From assembly GCF_004379255.2 (NCBI RefSeq), contig NC_056036.1, positions 42,309,576 through 42,373,575 of the forward strand: 64,000 nucleotides of DNA, written 5' to 3'. The notes beneath the pieces are model-generated. The model was given only the letters and a program-made list of their open reading frames with translations. It had not been told where the DNA came from and made no database searches. Made by a program: the position numbers and the translations under genes. Below are positions 34,015 to 44,511 of the stretch, piece by piece; position 1 is the first letter of the stretch, and each line of letters starts with the position of its first letter. This DNA is from Salvia splendens (Eukaryota > Streptophyta > Magnoliopsida > Lamiales > Lamiaceae).

Positions 34015-37000
34015 ATGTCCGACAATCAACCGGTACCGGAGGCGCTGGCGGATATGCTGAGCCGATCCACGGCGCCGCTCGCTCTTCTCCTCCAGGACGC
34101 CGTCAACTGGTGGGACACCGTCAACAAGTCTGTCGTCTGGCAGGATCGGATTTTCCACCTCCTCGCCGCGCTCTATGGACTCGTCACCGCTGTTGCTCTT
34201 GTACGCATCTCTTCATATTTGAATTCCGCATTTGATTTTTTTTTCTTCTTCCGCGTTTTGAATTTCTCGATCAGTTCATATAGATTTTGAGATTTTGATT
34301 CGAGACCTTGCTCATTCTTCGTTGTAGTTGATCTTACTCTGATTTTTTTTCGAATTTTGTAAATTGAACCTCGTAATCTACTTCCACAGCTCGTGAATTG
34401 TTGTTTTTCCCCGTATTTTGAATTTCTCGATCAGTACAGGTAGATTCTGAGATTGTGATTCTTGTACGCATCTCTTCATTTTCTTCCAAATTTGAACTCC
34501 GCATTTGTTTTTTTTTCCGCGTTTTGAAATTCTCGATCAGTTCATATAGAATTTAAGATCATGATTCGAACCTTTGCTCATTCTTCGTTGTTGTGGATCA
34601 TACTTTGATTTGTTTCGAAATTTGTAAACTGAACCTCGTAATCTACTTCCGCAGCTTGTGAATTGTTGTTTCTCCCTGCATTTTGAATTTCTCGATCAGT
34701 GCATATAGATTCTGAGATTATGATTGGCAAATTTTCCGATTCTTCGTTACTTACTGTCACTTTGATTTGTGTCGAATTTTTGTGTTAATTATGGAGCAAA
34801 ATTTTGTAAATTGAACCTCTGCCGCAGCTTGTGAATTGTTGCTTTTTGTTTATTTCCGCATTTTAAATTTATCGATCGGCATCCATAATTAGGATATTAT
34901 GATTCTTCATTTTGGTTAAATGCTTCTTTGATTTGTTTCGAATTTAGTGAATTGAACCTCTGGCTTATGATATGTTTTCTGTGGGATCAGTATCTTGATC
35001 GTAATTTACTGCCGTAGCTTGTGAATTGTTGTTTTCGTTATTTTCAGCATTTCGAATTTGCACACTCTTCATTACCAAATTTGTTGATCAGTACCAAATT
35101 TGCACACTCTTCATTTTGGTTATAATGTTACTTTCATTTGTTTCAAACTTTGTAAATTGAACGTAATTTACTGCCACAGCTTGTGAGGTTGTTTATATGT
35201 TTTTTATACACATGTATTTCACGTTTTGTAAACGGAAGGTTACATGCTCATACTTATACTCTTCTCCTGAGAAGTAACTGTGAAAAATTGATTGGAACTG
35301 ATTAATTCGTTGTAGGTACAATTGGTAAGGATACAATTGAGAGTACCGGAGTATGGTTGGACAACGCAGAAAGTATTCCATTTCCTCAACTTCTTGGTTA
35401 ATGCAGGTTTGAATGCATCTCCCTGTTTATAATCTACTGGTGTTAGAAAAAATATTAGGAGATTTTTATTAAGAAAAATGACCTTTTTAAATTTTGTTTA
35501 TGCAGTGCGATGCTTAGTGTTTATATTCCGTAGGGACATTCAAGATTTAGAGCCAGAGGTACTGACTATAACTCGATTAGTGCTGGTTTGGATAGTTTTA
35601 ACAAATTCTTCCCTGACACCGTCTTGCATTCGGAGTAGATTTTCCAACATGTGGTGCTCGACCTGCCGAGTCTCGCCTTCTTCACTACTTATGCACTATT
35701 AGTGTTGTTCTGGGCAGAGATTTATTATCAGGTCCAGTTTCTATTCTATTCATCTTTAGTTTGCTTGCTATGAGTTTTAGGGGCTACTGATTTGTTTCAT
35801 ACAACATTGACAGGCTCGTGCTGTATCAACTGATTGGCTGGGCCCCACTTTTTACACAATCAATGGCGTGGTGTATGCCATTCAGGTGCATATCCTTTCT
35901 ATATGTGTAACTATAAAATTAACATAATTGCATTATGTTGGGATATGTCGCGTATTTCTTTGTAGAGGAATCGTCTCGTTCTTCTAATTTCGTATATCCT
36001 AAATTGGCGCATATTGCTTCTTGTATAATCTAGTGGAAATATATGGACAGATGTTTTTGGAAGCAATGCAATATAATTAACATCAGAAAGAGTATGCTTT
36101 TCTGTAGATATCTCTGAGAGCATATCGTATTATCGATTTTTTCCCTAACTTTGTGCAGATAATTTTATGGGTAGTCCAGTGGTGGAAGCCTATACATGCA
36201 ACTGTCATTCTGTCGAGAATGTTCTTTGCAGGTTGGCATTTTTATTTGATGTTGTGTATATACTTACTGGTGATAATTTCCAATTTGATATTGACTCACT
36301 CGGCAGGTGTTTCTTTATTTGCGGCCTTGGGATTTATTCTCTATGGTGGAAGGTAACCAAATTTCACGATTGATGCTCACATGAACATTCTGTGATTATG
36401 CTTTCTTTCACCAGCTCTTATGTTAGTTAAACTAGCTGTTGGTAATTTTCATGAAATACTTAAAAATGTGTCCTTAAACTCTAAGCACATTTCTTGATAT
36501 TAAGAGTGTTGTATCCGTGCAGCTTTGCCGCTTTTGCCCTACTCTGATGTCTTGATTGTGCAGGCTGTTCTTGATGTTACAACGATTCCCCGTAGAATCA
36601 AAAGGGCGACGCAAGAAACTACAGGAGGTGAGCTCTTATTAACATTTTAGCTACATTGCTCAAGTGATTGTCTGTTTATTTTAACTTTCCTCTTTCCATT
36701 TGCTGTTCATTCAGGTTGGCTACATGACCACGATATGCTTTTCATGTTTTCTCATTCGAAGTATTATGGTAAGTTTCGTTTATCTATGAGTTTAGCTCTC
36801 AAATGCGTAGATTATGTTAAAATGGTTGGACTTCTTGGTTATCGAGAAATCACATAATTTTATTGATCTGTTAATCATGAAAATGTTGATAACTGTGTCA
36901 ATTATTCAAGAACCAATCTAAGACTATTCGATTGCAACGATACATTCTTCTTCCTTCACTTCGAATATATGGCGTCTTAGACCCTTAATAGATCATATTT

Positions 37001-38073
37001 ATGCTCCAAGTTTATTATATTAGTATGAGAGTTGATTGCAATCTTATAATGCTCCCGATGAAAAACCTATTTAACATTGGTCATATATTTCAACAAGTTG
37101 AAGCGTTGCACGAATTCCTATCAAATCATTATATCTAAGAAAGTTCAAAAGACACAATGGCACCGCCCAACTTCACCTCAGATTAGGTGAAACCACATCA
37201 ACATGATGCATGTAGTTTTAATCATCTAGCTGTTTAGCTTCCGGGTAGAGATCGATTGTGTTTGTAATGTGACTTGAGAGGGATTGATAGTACGTTGCAT
37301 TTGATATACTTCCCAATTAGGTATACAGTCAAGAACTCTATTTTTTCTGAAATTACTTTATCATAAGTAATAATGATAGTAATATATTCTGCACAAGGTT
37401 AGTAGCGACGAATCACATAGTTGTTCGCCCATCCTTGTACATCGTATGGCACAGACTATCCACATATGCAGTTTTGTGAATGTGTTTTTATGTATGAACT
37501 TGAACTCTTTTTAATCCACACTTGTATATCTTCAGAAACCTACACTGAATGAATTCTTGAGTTCACATGCTTTATGTTTCAGTATCTGGTGTATTAATGC
37601 CATTCCTTTCGTTATCATTGTAGTACTTGATTTTCGATTTGCTTGTTTTCGCGATATGTGCCTCTAATACAGCTCCAAGGCTACTGAAACTGGATACTTA
37701 CCTACAAGCATATATGCTTATGGCGTATATAATTCACTCTTTTTACTTGATTATTCTAATTTTTCCCCATCATCTGACCATGGCTATACGTCCGGGCTTC
37801 ATCCTACAGATGTGCTTTAATGCGTTGCAGACAGCTGCAGATCTAGACGTTCTGGATCACCCCGTGTTGAATTTCATATATTATTTTGTAAGCTTCCTGA
37901 TAAACTGAAGATTCTAATGCACGATTTCATCATGGTTTCGAAAGGTGTTTTTGAATGTGATCAATCCACTGTGTTTGCAGCTGGTGGAGATCTTGCCTTC
38001 AGCACTCATCCTGTTTATACTGAGGAAGCTGCCCCCAAGGCGCGGGATCACACAATATCATCCAATCCGGTAA
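34015..38073 (+). CDS. TOM1: TOM1/TOM3-family seven-helix membrane protein
   Basis: Eleven exons: 34015-34200, 35316-35406, 35506-35558, 35639-35731, 35814-35885, 36159-36231, 36307-36352, 36564-36627, 36715-36768, 37810-37887 and 37981-38073. They total 903 nt, or 300 aa, with all phases consistent. Landmarks include [77 protein letters not shown] and a C-terminus [15 protein letters not shown]. Members (Arabidopsis TOM1, TOM3, THH1) are tonoplast proteins with about seven helices. They are known as host factors for tobamovirus replication, and their normal cellular role is less clear. I cannot tell TOM1 from TOM3 by eye, so the symbol is a family label. The start at 34015 ([11 protein letters not shown]) was chosen by family length; the frame is also open upstream to an ATG at 33835. 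Confidence 0.92.
34201..35200. repeat. Internal repeats in intron 1 of the TOM1/TOM3-like gene
   Basis: A unit of about 265 bp starting CTTGTACGCATCTCTTCATA (34198) recurs at about 34463. Sub-blocks with TGAATTTCTCGATCAGT, GTAAATTGAACCTCGTAATC and CAGCTTGTGAATTGTTGTTT repeat five or more times to about 35200, more diverged to the right. The first unit begins at the real splice donor. Confidence 0.85.
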
Positions 38074-39107
38074 CGGCTTTCATGTTGTTGCTTAGGAATT
38101 GAAGACTTAGTGATTCGAGGGAGCTTTGCATTTTTCAGTTTTGTAGTACTAATTGAAGACTAGTACATTTTGAACAACAACTAACCAAATCTGTCTCTTG
38201 AAAGCCATTCACATCATTAATTTGAATTAAATTCATCTTTCCTCATGAAGGAGGGAGATTTGCCCAATTCACTATTTAGTTTTTTAGGTGTGAAATGTGT
38301 TTGTCTGATTCTTGCTTTAAAGATCAGATAAGTATGTAATCATATAAAATAAATGACGTTTTAGATGTGAAAAACATGGCCAACTTGACATTACCAAATC
38401 TGGTGATTGGATAACGACAAAGTGATTCTATTTTGTTTTGTTGGTGTCCACAAATATATTGAAATTGACCATTTATAGTGCAAAATTTGCTTATAATTAA
38501 ACCAAATGTCTCAAGATTTTGCTTTAGTATTATAAGGATAAAGAAGATGACACTCTTAATAAAATCTTGGAACTTCACTTCTTAGCTTTAATCTTAGATG
38601 GGGTCAAAAGTCGACTGACCCATCGCCAATCCATGAAAGCTGAAAAACTCAATCAAATTTGTTCTTTGGAGCGGCAGCTGAAAATAGAAACCAGATGAAA
38701 TGGAATACGACTGATAGCACAACGTAAAAAAAATCATCATACCAATATATTCCCTTTTAAAAATTCTTGAAAATTTTTAAGTGTTACTTAAGCAAATACA
38801 AGCAATTTATATCCGCAGATAGTAGTTACAAACACCCCTCGAAGTTGGTTAAAATTAAATAACCAAACAAAACAACCACTAATTTCCAGTGACATATAAA
38901 CTGCTCCATAAACTAATCCTTTTTTAAAATGAAGATGCTATTAAGTTTTCACGATGCAGAAGGTTGAATCATGATTGCACCAAACAGAAACTTCTAGAAT
39001 GCATAGGAAAAGCACGAGACAGACAAGGAAATGGTAACAAGTAACAACACGTTTATATAAAAATAAATGATCAAATGTTTTGGAGTTACATAAGTAATTT
39101 GAAATGA
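38074..39107. other. Convergent 3' spacer
   Basis: No gene is seen. The TOM1/TOM3-like gene (plus) and the TIPIN-like gene (minus) end toward each other here, so this holds both 3' UTRs and polyadenylation regions. Confidence 0.5.
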
Positions 39108-39419
39108 TCAAGCCTGTTTAGAGAGGGCTCTAGCAGCTGCCCTTTCCAATGCTCTCAATCTGTTAGCTTCCATGCGCGCCTTTTGCTCTTCCGTCATTAC
39201 ATATGTATTAGAGTTACTGGGGTTCACTTCCACTGTCTGGTTCGGCACCTCCTCCGCTCTAGACGTATCAGCAACAACAGGCTGAGAAGGTTCCTGCACG
39301 TACCAAAGGATTTCTAGTTTACGCTGAACCGGGGTAAGTATACAAAAAGGACAATTTGTTACTATTATTGTTTCCGTCCACAAAATAACATTTTGGACCA
39401 TCTACCAAAATTTGTATCC

Positions 39420-39465
<46 letters not shown>

Positions 39466-41998
39466 ATATGGTAAGTTTCTATTTCCCTTTCTTCCGTGAT
39501 GAACTGTTAGCACCAGTCCTACATTTTGTCTCCGTGGGCCGAGGAGAAAAGGGGCTCGGCGTGTACACGAGAGAAGCAAGGAAGGAGGTCAGCTTCCCTC
39601 CAAATAGCTACTTAAGCTGGTGTCGACGAGCAGATAATGGAAGCCGGTGTACAGAGATGATACATGAATACAGATTATGATGGAAATCAAAATGCTACTA
39701 AGAAAGGCCAATCTTCACTCATTTCAGCTGGAACAGACTCATGAATGGACTGACTGGTAATCTTATAGCATCAAATGAAACAAAACAAAAAAAAAACTCA
39801 CTTGAGTGGCTTCCTCCCAGATGCTTTGAGGCATGTCTTCTTGAAAATCATTATCATCTTCGGTTTGCATATTATTATTCTCCTGGGTGTCGCATGGCAT
39901 GTCGAGGCCACTTGTATCTGACAAAACAAAACACAGAAAATACCAGTCAGGCAACCGAAGGCTCAATGGGAAGTGAATGTGTGCTTACAATTGCTAATGT
40001 CGAGTAAATAAGATACTGTAGGTACAAGGGAAAATGGTTTTCAAATCTGATTGATCTAAGGAAGAGATGTGGGCGGACTTGAAGTGAGTAGTAAGGAAAG
40101 GGAACAGTGAACTTTATCAAATGCTTACTTAAAAATAGAATACATTGAATGTGACTATGTGAGCATTATCTTTTCGTTATGGAGTAAAGGCAGATGAACG
40201 CAAAGACAGAGAACTGAAATTAAAACTTAAAAAGAAAAACAATCCTCTGAGGAGGCCAAAAAATCCTCAAAAGATGCCTACGGTTGATACCATCCTAAAC
40301 AGCATATCTCATGATGGATCTTCCCATTGATATCACTTTCTGTTGTAATATTTCCAAGGTATGTGGTTTAGTTAATTTGTATCAGTACACAACTGCACAT
40401 ATCAGCAAAGTAAAGCATTCTACAGCTAGGCAACCAAAAAAGAATACCTTGTTCATCAACTGAGTCTTGCTGAAGTTGATCCTCCTGCAGCTTCGTAGGG
40501 TCTACTCCATTCGAAACTTTGTCACGTAGATCTCTAAGACACACCTACTCTCAGAATTTAAAGAAGACAGTGTTAAGAAGCAAACCCTGAAAATGATGCA
40601 ATATTTTGCCAACTACCACAGTTATGAGGCTTTCCTAATCATAGAGTAATTTCAGTTCAAATATTTAAACTAGACAATCATCATCCTAATTCAAATACTC
40701 AAAGCCAGATATAAACAAAGTTGGTCTTGCTCTAGCACATCTGCTAATACAAGAGAAGAATATGGTTACAAATAAAACTCACATTTTGAATATATAGAAT
40801 CAAATATGGTTACACAATTACACAAACTCAAATCAAAACAAACAAAACTCATATTTTTCAAATGTGTTGCATATCTACATGTTGCAAGTCCGATCAAGGA
40901 TATAAACAAAATGGCATGCTATACTACATAAAAACAATCCACATACAGAGCAAATCTCCAATGAACAGATAGCTATATTGGATCAAGCAGCAAAAGCTGA
41001 GAGTTCTTGCCTTGACACGCTTTGAACTGCCCACTCGTTCCACCTTATCTAAGAATTGTTCGAAGTTATAATAGGGAAGTAATCGTGAGTGCCAGTCAGC
41101 ATACATCCGAAGTAGGTGTCGCAGATCATCAACCTGTAATCAGGAGAGATATAGATTCATAAGATGTTTGATTTGTATAGAAGAAAACAAAGCATTAGTT
41201 TTTTCATTTGCTTCGCCAATGGCACGAAGGAACCAACAATACAGGTAAAATTGTAGTAGTGTCATAAAAGCAAAACAATCTTCCTTATTTACACACACAC
41301 ACACACACACTATTGGGGATGAGTTTACTCAGAAAATGCTAGACAGTTTGCTTAACTATTAATCATAATCCTAACTAAAGTAGCTTCGTTTTGGATACTG
41401 GAATTTGAATTCCAGTCAATGTATCCATTAAAATTTTAAAAAATCCTAAAAATAAATTCTAGCGAAGGATTTAAAATACATCCTCAAATCAATCCAAGAG
41501 TAATATAAGATTCCTTAAACAGATAGAACACTGAATTTGAATTCAAATGAATAGATCCATTCAAATGAAAGAAACCCTAACAATAACGATTAAGAAAACG
41601 CCAAAAATCCTTCAATCCAAGAGTAATCTAAGATTCCTTAAATCAATAGAAGGCATAATTAGGACTGATTTAAGGGGATTAACCTCGTGGCCGCGGCCGC
41701 GGCATTTGAGAGCGGGCGGGAAGTAGCGGAGGATGTGGCCAATGCCGGCGTCGGAGAGTAGCAGATCGGGAGTAAGCTTGGGCCTGACTTTTCTCGGTGC
41801 CTTTTGCTTGGGCTTCTGTGGAGCGAGAGGCGGCCTGGACGAGGACCTTGAGCTCGGATCGAGGTTGGAACGTTGATTGTCGTAGTTGTTTGTTTCGGAG
41901 GTGCTGGGATCGGAGGGACAGTCGCGAGACCAGTGGCCGGGACGGCCACACTTGTAGCAGCCGGTTGGGGCTGCGCCGCCGCTATTAACGCCGCTCAT
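39108..41998 (-). CDS. TIPIN: CCHC zinc-knuckle and Swi3-domain protein (TIPIN homologue)
   Basis: Five exons: 41998-41684, 41133-41011, 40544-40448, 39917-39802 and 39293-39108. They total 837 nt, or 278 aa. The N-terminus has one CCHC zinc knuckle at residues 14-27 (CYKCGRPGHWSRDC). A Ser/Pro/Lys-rich linker follows, then the Swi3 domain at about 70-150 (RPKLTPDLLLSDAGIGHILR, WHSRLLPYYNFEQFLDKVER, SSKRVK, CLRDLRDKVSNG). The C-terminal tail is acidic, then Arg/Ala-rich (EEQKARMEANRLRALERA). Tipin/Csm3/Swi3 binds Timeless/Tof1 in the fork-protection complex and supports the replication checkpoint and cohesion. The knuckle-plus-Swi3 arrangement is the known plant form (Arabidopsis At3g02820 type). 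Intron 2 has a GC donor (AAG/GCAAGA at 41011/41010) with a normal TAG acceptor; no GT donor fits the frame there. Confidence 0.92.
39417..39465. repeat. (TATC)n microsatellite in TIPIN-like intron 4
   Basis: About 11 perfect TCTA/TATC tetranucleotides in a row inside the intron 39801-39294. It is likely length-polymorphic. Confidence 0.97.
41290..41310. repeat. (AC)n microsatellite in TIPIN-like intron 1
   Basis: A run of about ten AC dinucleotides between exons 1 and 2. Confidence 0.95.
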
Positions 41999-42081
41999 TC
42001 TTCGTCGGTGGTGCTAGGAGATAATGGGAGGAATCGGAGCCATTATATTAAGAAATTGTTGTTTTGGCGGGAGATTTTGGA

Positions 42082-42190
42082 GGGGGTTATTTCTTTTATT
42101 TTTATTTATTTTTATATTTTTTATTATTTTTATTTTTATTTTTATTTTTATTATTTTTATTTTTATTTTTATTTATATTTATTATTGTTC
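42082..42190. repeat. T-rich (TTTTTA)n low-complexity tract
   Basis: Irregular repeats of TTTATTTTTATT just upstream of the TIPIN-like start on the opposite strand. No coding or regulatory signal beyond composition. Confidence 0.9.
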
Positions 42191-42639
42191 TATTTTATAC
42201 GTACATAATCGTAGAGGGTGCAAATTGAGTAAACAATCATCGATGAGGTAGAATCGATGGCTTGGGTCACAAAGATTGAACCAAAACAAGTTTGACAGCA
42301 GAAATGGTGGTTTTGGTTTATGAACCGGAATCCATTTTCAATTCTGGTGCAAAATGTAAGTTTTAGGATGATTATTGCTGATTTTTAATTGTTTTTCGTA
42401 ACTTTCTACATTTTTTCAATATTCTATTTTGTTCGATTTTCAGCCAAAATTTGTGGTTAACTGCCTATTATAATTTCAATAATTTTAAAACCGAAACCGA
42501 ATCCGAATCGCTAGAACCGATGTGTGTGGTTCAAGTTTAGCCCGTGGGAGACAATTGTGGTTTGAAAATTGAAACCATCAATCTGATAATGGGCTGAACC
42601 CGCAGTTCGGGCTTAACCATTAAGACCCTAATTTATGTG

Positions 42640-43855
42640 GTGGAATTGAATGGGAGAATGGAATGACATTCATATCCATTCCATTCCTTTGCTTTGATAT
42701 ATTTTGCTCTTATGAATGACCATTCCCTTTTGAATCACAATTTCATTCCACATGGGAATAGTCATTCCATCCATTTAGCTAAGGAATGGTCATTCCATTT
42801 CATATTCCTTTCTTCTTATTTTAAATTTTAACAAATTTATATAAATATTATATTATATTATATTTAAATTTAATATCGTCACAATTTTATTATAAAATTA
42901 AAATTTTAAATTTTTTAATAATTAAAAAATCCACACACACACTACACACATTTCACATATTTCACATACTACACACACTTCACACACTACACACACTTCA
43001 CACATTACACACACTTCACACATTACACACACTGCACATACTACACATACTTCACACAATTCACACACTACACACATTTCATACACTACACACATTTCGC
43101 ACACTATACACATTTCATACACTACACACATTTCACACATTTCACACTATACACATTTCATACACTACACACACTACACACATTTCACACACTACACACA
43201 TTTCATACACTACACACATTACATGCACTTACAAATTTCAAATTTAGTTCAGTTTTTCAGTTTGATTCAGTTCAAACTTTTGAAAAATTTCAGTTTTTCG
43301 ATTCTGTTCAGTTTGAATCGGAAAAAAAATCTAAAAGCTGGAATTTTTTTCAAAAATAGGATGCTTGAAATGTGTGAAATCTGAGTAGTGTTTGTAGTGT
43401 GTGAGTGTAGTATGGAAAATGTGTAGTGTGTGTAGTGTGTGTGGTGTGTGAATTGTGTGTAGTGTTTGTAATGTGTGTAGTGTGTGGTAGTGTGTGAAAT
43501 GTGTCTAGTGTGTGTAGTGTGTGGTAGTGTGTGTTGTGGATATAATTATTCATATTCCAATTTCAAACCCTCATTACATGGTACCAAACGCAACCTTAAA
43601 ATTTTTTTTAGTAGAATCAACATATTAATTATTCATATTTCATTCCATTCCATTTCTATATTAATTTATAGTTATCAAACATAGGAATGAAATCAATCAA
43701 GGAATAACAATTTCATTCATTTTGCATTCCTTGTGCTTACCAAGCACAAGACTAGAATGAAATCTCCATTCCATTCTCATCTCCATTCCATTCCCTCCTC
43801 ATTCCATTCCATCCCCTCCTCGTTCCATTCCATCATACCAAGAAGGCCCTAAGGT
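42640..43855. repeat. Palindromic element with inverted minisatellite arms
   Basis: The left arm (about 42926-43232) is a dense array of CACACACTACACACATTTCA-type units. The right arm (about 43366-43542) is the reverse-complement type (GTGTGTAGTGTGTGAAATGT). A core of about 130 bp separates them. Outside the arms are GGAATGGAATG/CATTCCATTCC-rich zones (42640-42830 and 43560-43855), also in opposite orientation. The whole is a foldback about 1.2 kb long, perhaps an expanded MITE. No coding capacity. Exact ends and target duplication could not be fixed by eye. Confidence 0.7.
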
Positions 43856-44407
43856 GTTTATCATTTTTTCTTTTCAATTTTCAATTTTTGTTATTTCGTT
43901 GACTTCTTATTTAGAATATGCAAAGTTATTTTTATTTGAGTTGTTTGGGGCTTAGGGTAAAATGTTCGAACAAAATCACCTCCAAAATCAGATTAACCAT
44001 TTTTATTGGGAATAAAATACATCATCAATATCATCATGATTAGAGGGTGGCTATTTAGGTGAAATAATTCAGCAAATTCGATAAGATCCATACTAGTTTC
44101 TATTTTGGTGTACACTTTTACACACCGAAGGCAACAGCAGCTTATCTCCGAAAACATGGCACTGTCTTCTCTCATGCTTCCAAAACAACGCTTTGCGACC
44201 ATCTGCATTTGCATCTGCTGCACCGTGAACAATCCAAACGTTCGAATATCTCCGAGCCTCTTTCAACAAGGCACGACGTGCTATTCCTCTGGGAGACGTA
44301 CACAAAGCTGGAAAACCTGCCAGCTTCTTGCACCTTTACAGCAAAATTTCCGTACTTAACAAGGACCCAGCTGGCGTGACCCGAGTTATGAATATGTTCA
44401 TCAGCAA
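43856..44407. other. 3' flank of the DUF3755 gene
   Basis: Probably the 3' UTR and downstream spacer of the minus-strand DUF3755 gene. Open frames occur on both strands but show no family motifs. Confidence 0.4.
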
Positions 44408-44477
44408 TCAGCATCCTGGCTCCTGCTTCAGAGGTATTGAACTTGAAGCGCCAAATGTCATGTGCTGGAGACATGAA

Positions 44478-44511
<34 letters not shown>

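Noticed and set aside
37627..37908. Open frame running through TOM-like intron 9 into exon 10
   Set aside because: It is continuous by chance; family comparison requires exon 9 to join directly to ATG TGC TTT at 37810, and the intron part has no family match.
42926..43232. CRISPR-like repeat array
   Set aside because: Units are short, variable and lack unique spacers, and the host is a plant; it is a minisatellite arm of a palindrome.
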